The notes beneath the pieces were generated by a model. That model searched no databases. It was not told where the DNA came from and saw only the letters and a program-made list of their open reading frames with translations. From positions 1 through 64,000 of the forward strand of contig NZ_JASKMT010000014.1 in NCBI RefSeq assembly GCF_030124175.1: a stretch of DNA of 64,000 nucleotides, given 5' to 3'. This DNA is from Streptomyces sp. 549 (GTDB lineage Bacteria; Actinomycetota; Actinomycetes; Streptomycetales; Streptomycetaceae). Made by a program: the position numbers and the translations under genes. Shown here in pieces: positions 7,950-17,501 of this stretch. Position 1 is the stretch's first letter. Each line of letters begins with the position of its first letter.

Positions 7950-9374
7950 ATGGGACGGACACTCGCGGAGAAGGTCTGGGACGACCATGTCGTCCGGCGC
8001 GCGGAGGGAGAGCCCGACCTGCTCTTCATCGATCTCCACCTGCTGCACGAGGTGACCAGCCCGCAGGCGTTCGACGGCCTGCGCAAGAGCGCCCGTCCGG
8101 TCCGGCGGACCGACCTCACCATCGCGACCGAGGACCACAACACCCCGACCCTCGACATCGACAAGCCGATCGCCGACCCGGTCTCGCGCACCCAGCTGGA
8201 GACCCTGCGCAAGAACTGCGCCGAGTTCAACGTACGGCTGCACCCGCTGGGCGACGTGGAGCAGGGCGTCGTACACGTGGTGGGACCCCAGCTGGGACTG
8301 ACCCAGCCGGGTATGACCGTGGTGTGCGGTGACAGCCACACCTCCACGCACGGCGCGTTCGGCGCGCTGGCCTTCGGTATCGGCACCAGCCAGGTCGAGC
8401 ACGTGCTCGCCACCCAGACCCTGCCGCTGGCCCCGTTCCGCACGATGGCGATCACCGTCAACGGCGAGCTGCCGGACGACGTCACCGCCAAGGACCTGAT
8501 CCTGGCCGTGATCACGCGCATCGGCACCGGCGGCGGACAGGGCTACGTCCTGGAGTACCGCGGCGAGGCCATCGAGAAGCTCTCGATGGAAGCCCGCATG
8601 ACCATCTGCAACATGTCCATCGAGGCAGGCGCCAGGGCCGGCATGATCGCCCCGGACGAGACCACGTTCGCCTACCTCAAGGACCGGGTCCACGCGCCGC
8701 AGGGCGCCGACTGGGACGACGCGGTCGCCTACTGGCGCACGCTGCGCACCGACGACGACGCCACGTTCGACCACGAGGTGGTCATCGAGGCCTCCGAGCT
8801 GGCGCCGTTCGTCACCTGGGGCACCAACCCCGGCCAGGGCGCACCGCTGTCGGCCTCGGTGCCGGACCCGGCGTCCTTCTCCGACCCCAGCGAGCAGCTC
8901 GCCGCCGAGAACGCCCTGAAGTACATGGGCCTCACGGCCGGGCAGCCGCTGCGGGACATCAACGTGGACACCGTCTTCGTCGGTTCCTGCACCAACGGCC
9001 GCATCGAGGACCTGCGGGCCGCCGCGGCGCTGCTGGAGGGCCGTTCGGTCGCCGAGGGCGTGCGCATGCTGGTGGTGCCCGGTTCGGTGCGGGTCTCGCT
9101 CCAGGCCGTCGCGGAGGGGCTGGACAAGGTGTTCACCGCCGCCGGCGCCGAATGGCGGCACGCGGGCTGCTCGATGTGTCTGGGCATGAACCCCGACCAG
9201 CTGGCGCCCGGTGAGCGCTCCGCCTCCACCTCCAACCGCAACTTCGAGGGCAGGCAGGGCAAGGGCGGGCGCACCCACCTGGTCTCACCGCAGGTGGCAG
9301 CCGCCACCGCGGTACTGGGCCACCTGGCCTCGCCCGCCGACCTGTCCGACGTGTCCCAGCCCGTGGGGGTCTGA
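7950..9374 (+). CDS. leuC: 3-isopropylmalate dehydratase, large subunit
   Basis: A 474-residue aconitase-family enzyme that isomerises 2-isopropylmalate to 3-isopropylmalate in leucine synthesis, acting with LeuD. The start is ATG 7950 behind CGGAGGGAAA; the frame is open further up but without a site. The iron-sulfur cluster ligands are visible as the Cys of [14 protein letters not shown] and the CxxC in [13 protein letters not shown]. Substrate motifs include [32 protein letters not shown]. The gene is 6 bases from leuD and diverges from ndgR, which probably regulates both. Length and motifs are normal. Confidence 0.98.
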   Translation: MGRTLAEKVWDDHVVRRAEGEPDLLFIDLHLLHEVTSPQAFDGLRKSARPVRRTDLTIATEDHNTPTLDIDKPIADPVSRTQLETLRKNCAEFNVRLHPLGDVEQGVVHVVGPQLGLTQPGMTVVCGDSHTSTHGAFGALAFGIGTSQVEHVLATQTLPLAPFRTMAITVNGELPDDVTAKDLILAVITRIGTGGGQGYVLEYRGEAIEKLSMEARMTICNMSIEAGARAGMIAPDETTFAYLKDRVHAPQGADWDDAVAYWRTLRTDDDATFDHEVVIEASELAPFVTWGTNPGQGAPLSASVPDPASFSDPSEQLAAENALKYMGLTAGQPLRDINVDTVFVGSCTNGRIEDLRAAAALLEGRSVAEGVRMLVVPGSVRVSLQAVAEGLDKVFTAAGAEWRHAGCSMCLGMNPDQLAPGERSASTSNRNFEGRQGKGGRTHLVSPQVAAATAVLGHLASPADLSDVSQPVGV

Positions 9375-9380
9375 ACAGCC

Positions 9381-9974
9381 ATGGAAGCCTTCACCACTCA
9401 CACCGGTCGTGCCGTGCCGCTGCGCCGCAGCAACGTCGACACCGACCAGATCATCCCTGCCCACTGGCTGAAGAAGGTCACCCGCGACGGCTTCGAGGAC
9501 GGCCTCTTCGAGGCGTGGCGCAAGGACCCCCAGTTCGTGCTCAACCAGCCCGAGCGCGTCGGGGCCACCGTCCTGGTCGCCGGCCCCGACTTCGGCACCG
9601 GCTCCTCCCGTGAGCACGCCGTCTGGGCCCTGCAGAACTACGGCTTCAAGGCGGTGATCTCCTCCCGCTTCGCCGACATCTTCCGCGGCAACTCCCTGAA
9701 GAACGGCCTGCTCACCGTGGTCCTGCCGCAGGAGACGGTGGACGCGCTGTGGAAGCTCACCGAGGCCGACCCGACGGCCGAGGTCACCGTCGACCTGGTC
9801 AGCCGCCGTGTTCTCGCCGAAGGCGTCGAAGCGGAGTTCGAGCTGGACGAGAACGCCAGGTGGCGGCTGCTGGAGGGGTTGGACGACATCAGCATCACCC
9901 TGCAGAACGAGGACGCCATCTCCGCCTACGAGGCGCGGCGCCCGGCGTTCAAGCCACGTACGCAGGCCGCCTGA
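9381..9974 (+). CDS. leuD: 3-isopropylmalate dehydratase, small subunit
   Basis: A 197-residue swivel-domain subunit. It shows the expected N-terminus ([33 protein letters not shown]), the loop [41 protein letters not shown] that closes over substrate, and a C-terminus of normal length. It works as a heterodimer with LeuC, starting 6 bases after it. A strong hairpin at 9994-10025 ends the operon. Confidence 0.98.
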   Translation: MEAFTTHTGRAVPLRRSNVDTDQIIPAHWLKKVTRDGFEDGLFEAWRKDPQFVLNQPERVGATVLVAGPDFGTGSSREHAVWALQNYGFKAVISSRFADIFRGNSLKNGLLTVVLPQETVDALWKLTEADPTAEVTVDLVSRRVLAEGVEAEFELDENARWRLLEGLDDISITLQNEDAISAYEARRPAFKPRTQAA

Positions 9975-9993
9975 GCACTCCGACGGCCCAACG

Positions 9994-10025
9994 CGGCGCC
10001 CCCACCGGGAACGGTGGGGGCGCCG
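9994..10025 (+). terminator. leuCD terminator hairpin
   Basis: CGGCGCCCCCACC and GGTGGGGGCGCCG pair over 13 bp around GGGAAC, then TTTCG. It starts 19 bases past the leuD stop. Confidence 0.85.
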
Positions 10026-10190
10026 TTTCGCGTGCTCGGTCCAGCGCCTCGGATGTCAGGCGAACAACCGTGTTTGACAAGCCAGTTGGCTGGAAACCCG
10101 GTTGACAGGCCGAGGCGTCGAACAGCCTTGCAGACGCGCCCGTTGACCCCTCCCGAGGCGACAACTCACCGCAGATGGCACAATCAGTGC

Positions 10191-10433
10191 ATGGAACGCG
10201 ACGACCAACTCGAGTTGTACGGTCTCGTCGCCGCCCGACTGAAGGAGGCGCACCGCAAAGTGCGCACGATGCACGTGTCGGAGAGCGAGCGGGCGGCGCT
10301 CTCCCGAAGGCTGCTTGCCGTCACCGCCGCGTCCAAGCACGATCTGGCCGCGGCGGCACGGCGACTCGACAGCCTGATGGAGGAGCTCGACGAGAGCGGA
10401 GAGAGCAGCGACGGCCGCTTCCCCTCTGCGTGA
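10191..10433 (+). CDS. Small conserved hypothetical protein (80 aa)
   Basis: An 80-residue charged, helical protein (MERDDQLELYGLVAARLKEA at the start, LLAVTAASKHDLAAAARRLD in the middle, an acidic Ser-rich end). It has no signal peptide, membrane segment or Cys. A gene of this size is usual between leuD and the HU gene in Streptomyces. ATG 10191 is chosen because the family-like sequence begins there; no strong ribosome site is visible, so it may be leaderless or weakly translated. The function is unknown; the heptad-like pattern suggests a small helical hairpin. Confidence 0.75.
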   Translation: MERDDQLELYGLVAARLKEAHRKVRTMHVSESERAALSRRLLAVTAASKHDLAAAARRLDSLMEELDESGESSDGRFPSA

Positions 10434-10556
10434 CCGGCAGTTCGTTGCGGCACAAGGGTGATTAGCCCGTTTCGTGTTTGATTTGCGGTATATATCTGCC
10501 TACCGTGCGAAAAAGCTTGAACATTTCGTTCCGGCAATGTCTCCGAAGGGGAAGAC

Positions 10557-11213
10557 GTGAACAAGGCGCAGCTCGTCGAAGCAATCCAGGACAAGCTCGG
10601 TGGCCGCCAGCAGGCTGCTGACGCGGTTGACGTGGTGCTGGACGCGATCGTCCGCGCGGTGTGCGCAGGCGACCGCGTGTCGGTCACCGGTTTCGGTTCG
10701 TTCGAGAAGGTCGAGCGCCCCGCCCGCTACGCCCGCAACCCCCAGACCGGGGAGCGGGTCAGGGTCAAGAAGACCTCGGTGCCCCGGTTCCGGGCAGGCC
10801 AGGGCTTCAAGGACCTGGTCAGCGGGGCCAAGAAGCTCCCCAAGAACGACGTGGCCGTCAAGAAGGCGCCGAAGGGCAGCCTCTCGGGTGGCACTTCCAC
10901 CAAGAAGGCCGCCGCCAAGAAGGCGGTCGCCAAGAAGGCCGCCGCCAAGAAGACGGCCGCGAAGAAGACCACGGCCAGCAAGCGGACCACCGCCGCCTCG
11001 ACCGCGAAGAAGACCACGGCCAAGTCGGCTGCCAAGAAGACCAGCACGGCGCAGGCCCCCGCCAAGTCGGCGGCGGCCAAGAAGAGCACGGCGAAGAAGA
11101 CCGCTGCCAAGAGCGCCCCGGCGAAGAAGAGCACTGCCAAGAAGGCGCCTGCGGGCAAGACCGCCGCCCGCAAGACGACCACCGCGAAGAAGGCCACCGC
11201 CCGCAAGCGCTGA
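10557..11213 (+). CDS. hupS: HU-family DNA-binding protein with H1-like lysine-rich tail (HupS type)
   Basis: A 218-residue nucleoid protein starting at GTG 10557 behind GAAGGGGAAG. Residues 1-90 are a standard HU domain (MNKAQLVEAIQDKLGGRQQA, then VSVTGFGSFEKVERPARYARNPQTGE, the DNA-clasping arm). Residues about 100-218 are a run of Lys/Ala/Thr motifs (AAKK, TAKK, SAAK) like eukaryotic histone H1. In Streptomyces HupS is made mainly in sporulating hyphae and helps compact spore nucleoids; this is known for the family. A terminator hairpin follows. The tail's low-complexity repeats make its length prone to change between strains. Confidence 0.95.
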   Translation: MNKAQLVEAIQDKLGGRQQAADAVDVVLDAIVRAVCAGDRVSVTGFGSFEKVERPARYARNPQTGERVRVKKTSVPRFRAGQGFKDLVSGAKKLPKNDVAVKKAPKGSLSGGTSTKKAAAKKAVAKKAAAKKTAAKKTTASKRTTAASTAKKTTAKSAAKKTSTAQAPAKSAAAKKSTAKKTAAKSAPAKKSTAKKAPAGKTAARKTTTAKKATARKR

Positions 11214-11242
11214 CCCCCTCGTTCGCGTGATCTCCTCGGCGC

Positions 11243-11274
11243 CGGGCCGGGCTCCTTCGGGGGAGCCCGGCCCG
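11243..11274 (+). terminator. hupS terminator hairpin
   Basis: CGGGCCGGGCTCC and GGAGCCCGGCCCG pair over 13 bp around a TTCGGG loop, 29 bases past the hupS stop. There is no T run, as is common in Streptomyces. Confidence 0.8.
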
Positions 11275-11380
11275 CGGTCGTGCAGCCGCCCCGCCAGCCC
11301 GTCCGCCCCCGCCCCGCCAGCCCGTCCGGCCGCCCCACCGCCCGAACCCGTCCCGCGGGTACCGGCGTAGGCTCTGCGGC

Positions 11381-11584
11381 ATGCAGGCCACCGCTTACAC
11401 ATACGACCCCGAGACCCGCACCGGCAGCGTGCTGCTCGACGACGGCACGCCGGTGCCCTTCGACGCGGCGGCGTTCGACGCCGGCGGCCTGCGCCTGCTG
11501 CGCCCCGGTCAGCGGGTGCGCATCGAGGCCGAGGGCCAGGGCCCCGACCGGCGTGTCACCTTCGTCACGCTGCAGACCTTCTGA
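11381..11584 (+). CDS. Small conserved hypothetical protein (67 aa)
   Basis: A 67-residue beta-rich protein (MQATAYTYDPETRTGSVLLD at the start, LRLLRPGQRVRIEAEGQG in the middle, VTFVTLQTF at the end). The pattern resembles the OB or cold-shock fold: a turn-rich first half and a GQRV segment typical of cold-shock proteins. The aromatic RNP motifs of true cold-shock proteins are missing, so nucleic-acid binding is only a possibility. Its last 20 bases overlap the end of the convergent cofC gene. Confidence 0.75.
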   Translation: MQATAYTYDPETRTGSVLLDDGTPVPFDAAAFDAGGLRLLRPGQRVRIEAEGQGPDRRVTFVTLQTF

Positions 11585-12182
11585 GCGTGTAGCGCCCCAC
11601 CCCCAGTGCCAGCGCCGCCCGCAGGTCGTCGCCGGTGTCGACGTCGCGCCGCACACTGTCCACGCCGGACAGGGTGATTTCCGCCGCCCCCGATCCCAGG
11701 TGGCGAATCCGTGAGGCGCCGCCGAAGGCCGGGGCGAGTTCCCGCCCCGGAAGAGCGGACAGGAACGTCGTTCCCACGCCTGCGGCATCTGCGAGAAAGG
11801 CCCGCGGGAATGTCCCCGCGGCGTGCAGTACGCGCAGCAATTCCTCCGGTCGCAGCGCGGGGAGATCCGCGTTGAGTGCCGCCACCGCGGAAAGCGGATC
11901 GGACTCCCGTACCCGGAGCGCACCGTACGCCAGCGCCGCGTTCAGGCCCCGGTCGGGTTCGTCACCGACCACGCGCGCGCCCAGTGCCGCCAGCTCGCGC
12001 CCCGCCACCGGATCGTCCGTGACAACCACCACACCGCGCACCGCGGGACAGGCCGCCGCGGCGGCCACCGTGTCCTGGGCGAAGGCCAGCGCCAGCCCCG
12101 GGCGCAGGGACTCCCCGGCGGCGGGCGAGAGTCTGCTCTTGGCCCGCGCCAGCGGCTTCAGGGGAACGACGAGCGTCCACAC
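11565..12182 (-). CDS. cofC: 2-phospho-L-lactate/phosphoenolpyruvate guanylyltransferase (F420 synthesis)
   Basis: A 205-residue nucleotidyltransferase-fold enzyme. Diagnostic parts are the N-terminal loop VVPLKPLARAKSRLS (nucleotide binding), VVVVTDDP near residue 53, GLNAALAYG near 80, and ALNADLPAL with the metal-binding Asp near 105. It activates a C3 phospho-acid with GTP as the first step of coenzyme F420 side-chain assembly; in actinobacteria the substrate is thought to be PEP and the gene is also called fbiD. It is convergent with the 67-aa gene and diverges from the acyltransferase gene at 12344. Length is normal. Confidence 0.92.
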   Translation of the reverse strand: MWTLVVPLKPLARAKSRLSPAAGESLRPGLALAFAQDTVAAAAACPAVRGVVVVTDDPVAGRELAALGARVVGDEPDRGLNAALAYGALRVRESDPLSAVAALNADLPALRPEELLRVLHAAGTFPRAFLADAAGVGTTFLSALPGRELAPAFGGASRIRHLGSGAAEITLSGVDSVRRDVDTGDDLRAALALGVGRYTLRRSAA

Positions 12183-12343
12183 GGCGAGTTCTCCCTTCCG
12201 TCCGCTCCGGTCGGCGACGACCCATTCTCACCCGGCCCGAGGCGGCGGGGTTACGGTGTCCTCGACAGGGCTGCGGCTCGGGGCGACACTTGTGCGGTTG
12301 TCCCCAGCGCACAGCGCAGCACGCTAGAGGAGATGGTGTCCGG

Positions 12344-13255
12344 GTGTCCCGCCGCAGAATCGGCTTCTGGTACCGCCTGGCCGCGGCATTGGCGAAACCG
12401 CCGCTGATCCTCTTCTTCGCACGCGACTGGCGGGGAACGGAGCACATTCCGCCCGAGGGCGGATTCATCACCGTGGTGAATCACAACTCCTACCTCGACC
12501 CGCTTTCCTACGGCCACTTCCAGTACAACACCGGCCGGGTCCCGCGCTTCCTGGCGAAGGTGGGCCTCTTCGGCCGGGGCTTCGTGGGGACCGTCATGCG
12601 CGGCACCGGCCAGATCCCCGTCTACCGGGAGTCCGCCGACGCGATCGGCGCCTTCCGGGCCGCCGTGGCCGCCATCAACCGCGGCGAGTGCGTGGCGTTC
12701 TACCCCGAGGGCACGCTCACCAGGGACCCCGACATGTGGCCGATGGAGGGCAAGACCGGTGCCGCCCGCGTCGCCCTGCTCACCCGCGCCCCGGTGATCC
12801 CCGTCGCCCAGTGGGGCGCGAACGAGGCCGTGCCGCCCTACGCGAGGAAGGACCGGATACGCCTCTTCCCGCGCAAGACGCTGCGGGTGCAGGCCGGGCC
12901 GCCCGTCGACCTGTCGGCCTTCTACGACCTGGAACCGACCGCCGAGGTACTGCGGGCCGTCACCGACGTGCTGATGGACGCCGTCACCGAGCAGCTGGCC
13001 GAACTGCGCGGCGAGCCCGCGCCCGCCGAGCGCTTCCGGTACCGCAGCACGCCCGAAACCCCCGACATGGAAGGCACCGGCCCCGTCACCGGCCTCGCCG
13101 GCCATCGGCCGCACGGGCCGCTCGGACACGACGCGGGCCTCTCGGGAATCCCGGTCGTCCGGCCCAGGACGCCGGATCCCGGCCCCCACAGCGACATCAG
13201 CGGTATCAGCGGTATCAGCGAGCGCAGCAAGGCTGCCGAGGGAGAGAACGCGTGA
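12344..13255 (+). CDS. 1-acyl-sn-glycerol-3-phosphate acyltransferase family protein (PlsC-like)
   Basis: A 303-residue lysophospholipid acyltransferase. GTG 12344 is chosen for the upstream GAGGAGA and the basic start VSRRRIGFWYRLAAALAKPP, a membrane-anchoring helix. The catalytic NHxxxxD box is VVNHNSYLDPLS near residue 47, the glycerol-3-phosphate site is YPEGTLTRD near 121, and PVIPVAQWGAN follows. It should add the second acyl chain to make phosphatidic acid. The start of gpsA overlaps its stop by 4 bases, which couples acylation to glycerol-3-phosphate supply. The C-terminal 50 residues are low complexity and include a short ISGISGIS tandem. Confidence 0.9.
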   Translation: MSRRRIGFWYRLAAALAKPPLILFFARDWRGTEHIPPEGGFITVVNHNSYLDPLSYGHFQYNTGRVPRFLAKVGLFGRGFVGTVMRGTGQIPVYRESADAIGAFRAAVAAINRGECVAFYPEGTLTRDPDMWPMEGKTGAARVALLTRAPVIPVAQWGANEAVPPYARKDRIRLFPRKTLRVQAGPPVDLSAFYDLEPTAEVLRAVTDVLMDAVTEQLAELRGEPAPAERFRYRSTPETPDMEGTGPVTGLAGHRPHGPLGHDAGLSGIPVVRPRTPDPGPHSDISGISGISERSKAAEGENA

Positions 13256-14253
13256 CAAGAGCAGCCGTGTTCGGAACCGGTTCGTGGGGCACCGCCTTCG
13301 GCATGGTGCTCGCCGACGCCGGTTGCGAGGTGACGCTCTGGGGCCGGCGCCCCGAACTGGTCGAAGCCGTCAACACCACCCGCAGCAACCCCGACTACCT
13401 GCCCGGCGTCACCCTGCCGTCCGCGATGCGCGCCACCACCGACCCCGCCGAGGCGGCCGAGGACGCCGAGTTCACCGTGCTCGCGGTGCCCTCGCAGACA
13501 CTGCGGGACAACCTCGCCGGCTGGGCGCCGCTGCTGCGCCCGGACACGGTGCTCGTCTCCCTGATGAAGGGCGTGGAACTCGGCACCGCCAAGCGCATGA
13601 GCGAGGTGATCGAGGAGGTCGCCGAGGCCGAGCCGGAGCGTGTCGCGGTGCTGTCGGGACCCAACCTGGCCAAGGAGATCGCCGCCCGCCAGCCGGCCGC
13701 CTCGGTGGTGGCCTGCCGCTCCGAGGAGGTGGCCCGGCGCCTGCAGAAGGCCTGCCACACCCCCTACTTCCGCCCCTACACCAACACCGACGTGGTCGGC
13801 TGCGAACTGGGCGGCGCGGTGAAGAACGTCATCGGTCTGGCCGTCGGCATCGCGGACGGCATGGGCCTGGGCGACAACACCAAGGCGTCGCTGATCACTC
13901 GCGGCCTCGCCGAGACCACCCGCCTCGGCCTGGTGATGGGCGCCGACCCGGTCACCTTCGCCGGCCTCGCCGGCATGGGCGACCTCGTCGCCACCTGCTG
14001 CTCGCCGCTGTCCCGCAACCACACGTTCGGCACCAACCTCGGCCGCGGCATGACGCTGGAGCAGACCATCGCCGCCACCCGGCAGACCGCCGAGGGCGTC
14101 AAGTCCTGCGAGTCGGTGCTCGACCTGGCCCGCCGCCACGGCGTCGACATGCCCATCACCGAGACCGTCGTCGACATCGTCCACGACGGCAAGCCCCCGA
14201 TGGTGGCGCTGAAGGAACTGATGTCCCGCAGCGCCAAGGCCGAAGGCCACTGA
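13252..14253 (+). CDS. gpsA: NAD(P)H-dependent glycerol-3-phosphate dehydrogenase
   Basis: A 333-residue enzyme that reduces dihydroxyacetone phosphate to glycerol-3-phosphate for phospholipid synthesis. It starts at GTG 13252 in a GTGA overlap with the acyltransferase gene. The Rossmann motif is AVFGTGSWGTAFG at residues 4-16; SGPNLAKEIA and the catalytic-lysine region CELGGAVKNVIGLAVGI, then GLGDNTKASLITRG and GMGDLVATC, are all intact. Operon position next to PlsC fits its role. Confidence 0.97.
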   Translation: MTRAAVFGTGSWGTAFGMVLADAGCEVTLWGRRPELVEAVNTTRSNPDYLPGVTLPSAMRATTDPAEAAEDAEFTVLAVPSQTLRDNLAGWAPLLRPDTVLVSLMKGVELGTAKRMSEVIEEVAEAEPERVAVLSGPNLAKEIAARQPAASVVACRSEEVARRLQKACHTPYFRPYTNTDVVGCELGGAVKNVIGLAVGIADGMGLGDNTKASLITRGLAETTRLGLVMGADPVTFAGLAGMGDLVATCCSPLSRNHTFGTNLGRGMTLEQTIAATRQTAEGVKSCESVLDLARRHGVDMPITETVVDIVHDGKPPMVALKELMSRSAKAEGH

Positions 14254-14425
14254 CCGCTCCCGCCGGACCGCCGGCCGCCGCACCGCGGTCGGCCCGCCCG
14301 CGTCCCGTTGCGAGCGGCCGTCGGCGGGCACCGCTGCGTGACGCGCCGGGCACGGCACGTACCGGACGCGACGCGGCCGTGCCGCGGCTGCCGGACGCGG
14401 GTCGGCAGACGGTAACCTCTGCGCG

Positions 14426-15571
14426 ATGAGCACGCCTTCCACTCCCAGCCAGCAGCCCAAGCCGCGCGTCGCGGTCGTCTTCGGCGGACGCAGTTCCGAG
14501 CACGCCATCTCGGTGGTCACCGCCGGGGCTGTGCTGCGGGCCATCGACCGCAGCGTCTACGACGTGCTGCCGATCGGCATCACCCCGGACGGCCGGTGGG
14601 TGGTCACCGCCGACGAACCGGACCGCATGGCGATCAGCGACCGCCGGCTGCCCGACGTCGACCAGCTCGCCGAGTCCGACACCGGCGGCGTCATGCTGCC
14701 CGTCGACCCCGCCAGCCGCGAGGTGCTGCACCTCGAACCGGGCAGCGTGCCCAAGGCCCTCGGCGACGTCGACGTCGTCTTCCCCGTCCTGCACGGCCCG
14801 TACGGCGAGGACGGCACGCTCCAGGGTCTGCTGGAGCTGTCCGGGGTGCCCTACGTGGGGTCGGGCGTGCTGGCGTCCGCGGTCGGCATGGACAAGGAGT
14901 ACATGAAGCGGGTCTTCCTCTCCTTCGGCCTGCCCGTCGGCCCCTACGAGGTGATCCGGCCCCGCGACTGGGAGCGCGACCCCTCCGCGGCCCGCAAGAG
15001 GATCGTCGACTTCGCCGCCGAGAACGGCTGGCCGGTGTTCGTCAAGCCCGCCCGGGCCGGTTCCTCCATGGGCATCACCAAGGTCGACGACCTCACCGGC
15101 CTCGACGAGGCCATCGAGGAGGCCCGCCGCCACGACCCGAAGGTCCTCGTCGAGTCGCTGCTGCGCGGCCGGGAGATCGAGTGCGGCGTGCTGGAGTTCG
15201 GCGACGGCCCCAGGGCCAGCGTGCCCGCCGAGATCCCGCCGGTCACCAGCCACGACTTCTACGACTTCGAGGCCAAGTACATCGACTCCGCCGCCGGCCT
15301 GGTGCCCGCGCCGCTGAGCCCCGAGCAGACCGCCGAGGTACAGCGGCTCGCGGTGCTCGCCTTCGACGCCGCGTCCTGCGAGGGGCTGGTGCGAGCCGAC
15401 TTCTTCCTGCTGGAGAACGGCGAGTTCGTCATCAACGAGATCAACACCATGCCGGGTTTCACACCGATCTCGATGTACCCGCGCATGTGGCAGGAGTCCG
15501 GCGTCGACTACCCCGAACTGGTCGACCGGCTGCTCCAGGCGGCCCTGCACCGCCCCACCGGCCTGCGCTGA
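14426..15571 (+). CDS. ddl: D-alanine--D-alanine ligase
   Basis: A 381-residue ATP-grasp enzyme that joins two D-alanines for peptidoglycan. VVFGGRSSEHAISVVTAGAV at the N-terminus, VFPVLHGPYGEDGTLQGLLEL near 120, FVKPARAGSSMGITKV near 210 and the metal-binding end FVINEINTMPGFTPISMYPRMW are all diagnostic. A Tyr-like loop for D-Ala versus D-lactate choice (KYIDSAAGLVPAPL) indicates an ordinary D-Ala ligase. ATG 14426 is the only plausible start. A short hairpin lies between it and the convergent lipoprotein gene. Confidence 0.97.
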   Translation: MSTPSTPSQQPKPRVAVVFGGRSSEHAISVVTAGAVLRAIDRSVYDVLPIGITPDGRWVVTADEPDRMAISDRRLPDVDQLAESDTGGVMLPVDPASREVLHLEPGSVPKALGDVDVVFPVLHGPYGEDGTLQGLLELSGVPYVGSGVLASAVGMDKEYMKRVFLSFGLPVGPYEVIRPRDWERDPSAARKRIVDFAAENGWPVFVKPARAGSSMGITKVDDLTGLDEAIEEARRHDPKVLVESLLRGREIECGVLEFGDGPRASVPAEIPPVTSHDFYDFEAKYIDSAAGLVPAPLSPEQTAEVQRLAVLAFDAASCEGLVRADFFLLENGEFVINEINTMPGFTPISMYPRMWQESGVDYPELVDRLLQAALHRPTGLR

Positions 15572-15600
15572 CGCGCCGGCGGGCATCCCGTCCGCGGTGG

Positions 15601-15617
15601 GACCGCCCCGGGCGGTC
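15601..15617. terminator. Short hairpin between convergent ddl and DUF3515 genes
   Basis: GACCGCC and GGCGGTC pair over 7 bp around CCG, 30 bases past the ddl stop and right at the end of the convergent gene. Its position suggests a two-way terminator, although the stem is short. Confidence 0.5.
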
Positions 15618-16112
15618 TCACCGCAGGGGCTGCTCGGGAACGGCGGCCCGCACCGCGTCGGCGAGGTCGGTGAGCGCACCCACCTCCGGCGCGTAGGCGC
15701 CGGGAACGGTCAGCTCCACGAAGGCGGTACGTCCGGTGGTGGTGAAGCGGTAGCCGTCCGTCTGCTGCTCCAGCAGCCACCCGACACCGTTCACCTCCAC
15801 CGCGTCCGCGGTGGGGTTGTAGTGTTCACTGCCGGGCGAGAGCACCTCAGGGCGCGGCACCCCGCACCGCAGCTCGATCGACGGGTCGCCCCACACGGCG
15901 GTGTACTGCGACACCGGCTCACGCTCCACCCGCTCCCGGCCCTCCACCTCGGCGGGCAGCCGGGAGTGGAGCGCTCGGCAGTCGGCTGCCGCCCGCCCGG
16001 TGGGGCTGGGCACAGCCGGCCCTTCCGGGTCGGCCGAACAGCCAGCGACCGCCACCAGTACGGCGGCGGTCGCTGCACACACAGATACGGTCCGGCGGGG
16101 CACAGTGCTCAC
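15618..16112 (-). CDS. DUF3515 family lipoprotein
   Basis: A 164-residue secreted lipoprotein. The signal peptide (RRTVSVCAATAAVLVAVAGC) ends in a lipobox VAGC with the lipidated Cys near residue 25. The mature part (DCRALHSRLPAEVEG, AVWGDPSIELRCGVPRPE, WLLEQQTDGYRFTTTGR) matches DUF3515, a family of unknown function that in Streptomyces sits next to ddl. Two other Cys residues may form a disulfide outside the cell. The gene runs convergent to ddl; a link to cell-wall biology is inferred from location only. Confidence 0.9.
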   Translation of the reverse strand: MSTVPRRTVSVCAATAAVLVAVAGCSADPEGPAVPSPTGRAAADCRALHSRLPAEVEGRERVEREPVSQYTAVWGDPSIELRCGVPRPEVLSPGSEHYNPTADAVEVNGVGWLLEQQTDGYRFTTTGRTAFVELTVPGAYAPEVGALTDLADAVRAAVPEQPLR

Positions 16113-16131
16113 CGGTTGAGCATAAAGGGGT

Positions 16132-16365
16132 CTACAGATGCACGACCGGGCAGGTCAGGGTGCGGGTGATGCCATCCACCTGCTGCACTTTGGCGACCAC
16201 CAGGCGGCCGAGGTCGTCCACGGTGTCGGCCTGGGCGCGCACGATCACGTCGTACGGTCCGGTCACGTCCTCGGCCTGGAGCACGCCGGGGAGGGCGCCG
16301 ATCGTCTCGGCAACGGTCGACGCCTTGCCGACCTCGGTCTGGATCAGGATGTACGCCTGTACCAC
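16132..16365 (-). CDS. Stand-alone Lrp/AsnC ligand-binding (RAM) domain protein
   Basis: A 77-residue protein made only of the effector domain of Lrp/AsnC regulators (VQAYILIQTEVGKASTVAET, then GPYDVIVRAQADTVDDLGRLV and a final beta strand). The DNA-binding helix-turn-helix is absent. Such small proteins form dimeric ferredoxin-like folds that bind amino acids and may modulate full-length Lrp proteins; that is known for the family. It sits 19 bases from the DUF3515 gene on the same strand, so the two may be co-transcribed, and it diverges from thiL. Confidence 0.9.
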   Translation of the reverse strand: MVQAYILIQTEVGKASTVAETIGALPGVLQAEDVTGPYDVIVRAQADTVDDLGRLVVAKVQQVDGITRTLTCPVVHL

Positions 16366-16508
16366 GGAACCTCCAGGGCGGCTTCGAGGATCATGTGGAG
16401 AGAAGGGACGCCACGGTACCGCGTAGCCACCACCTGCGGCGAGTCCCGCAACGCCGCTCGGCGCGGCAGATCATCCTCGCAGTTGCGCACATGTGAAGGG
16501 ACACACGG

Positions 16509-17501
16509 ATGCTGAGTTCCGCCGGGGGCCACCCCCGGACGCCGGGAACCGTCGGCGAACTCGGAGAGTTCGGACTGATCCGCGAGCTGACCTCGCGGAT
16601 CACCGCCACGCCGGCTGTCCGGCTCGGCCCGGGCGACGACGCGGCGGTGGTCTCCGCGCCCGACCGCCGGGTGGTCGCGAGCACGGACATCCTGCTGGAG
16701 GGCCGGCACTTCCGCCGCGACTGGTCGACCGCCTACGACGTGGGCCGCAAGGCCGCCGCCCAGAACCTCGCCGACATCGCGGCGATGGGCGCCGTGCCGA
16801 CGGCACTGCTGCTCGGCCTGGTCCTGCCCGCCGAACTGCCCGCGACCTGGCCGTCGGAGCTGATGGACGGCGTCCGGGACGAGTGCCAGGTGGCGGGCGC
16901 GGCCGTCGTGGGCGGCGACCTGGTGCGCGGCGACACCATCACCGTCTCCATCACCGCCCTCGGCGACCTGCACGGCCGCGAGCCGGTGACCCGCGCCGGC
17001 GCCCGTCCCGGCGACGTGGTGGCCGTGACAGGCTGGCTCGGCTGGTCGGCGGCCGGGCACGCCGTGCTGGCCAGGGGCTTCCGCTCGCCCCGGGCGTTCG
17101 TCGAGGCCCATCGACGGCCCGAGCCGCCCTACCACGCGGGTCCGGCGGCGGCCGGCCTCGGCGCCACCTCGCTGACCGACGTCAGCGACGGCCTCATCGC
17201 CGACCTCGGCCACATCGCGGAAGCCAGCAAGGTCCGCATCGACCTGTCCTCCGGCGCGTTCGACATCCCCGCCCAGATGCACGACATCGGGCAGGCCGTC
17301 GGTGTCGACCCGCTGCAGTGGGTGCTGACCGGGGGAGAGGACCACGCCCTCGTCGCCACCTTCCCCGCCGACCGCAAGCTGCCCGCCCGCTGGCGCGTGA
17401 TCGGCGAGGTGCTGCACCCGTCGGCGCTGCCGCGCGTCACCGTCAACGGCGCCCCCTGGGAGAAGGCCGGCGGCTGGGACCACTTCGGCGGGGACGGCTG
17501 A
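16509..17501 (+). CDS. thiL: Thiamine-monophosphate kinase
   Basis: A 330-residue AIR-synthase-fold kinase that phosphorylates thiamine monophosphate to the active diphosphate. Motifs are [10 protein letters not shown] near residue 40, [11 protein letters not shown] near 63, [10 protein letters not shown] near 86, VGGDLVRGD near 136, [11 protein letters not shown] near 224 and [12 protein letters not shown] near 276. ATG 16509 is used. It precedes thiD in the same direction, giving two thiamine genes in a row. All motifs are intact and length is normal. Confidence 0.96.
   Translation: MLSSAGGHPRTPGTVGELGEFGLIRELTSRITATPAVRLGPGDDAAVVSAPDRRVVASTDILLEGRHFRRDWSTAYDVGRKAAAQNLADIAAMGAVPTALLLGLVLPAELPATWPSELMDGVRDECQVAGAAVVGGDLVRGDTITVSITALGDLHGREPVTRAGARPGDVVAVTGWLGWSAAGHAVLARGFRSPRAFVEAHRRPEPPYHAGPAAAGLGATSLTDVSDGLIADLGHIAEASKVRIDLSSGAFDIPAQMHDIGQAVGVDPLQWVLTGGEDHALVATFPADRKLPARWRVIGEVLHPSALPRVTVNGAPWEKAGGWDHFGGDG

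Noticed and set aside
7797..9278. Long minus-strand extension of ndgR across leuC giving a 735-residue frame
   Set aside because: It is a GC-rich shadow of leuC; the IclR protein starts at ATG 7796 at its normal N-terminus.
10727..11923. Antisense and alternate frames over the hupS tail
   Set aside because: They come from the AAG/GCC repeat codons of the lysine-rich tail read in other frames.
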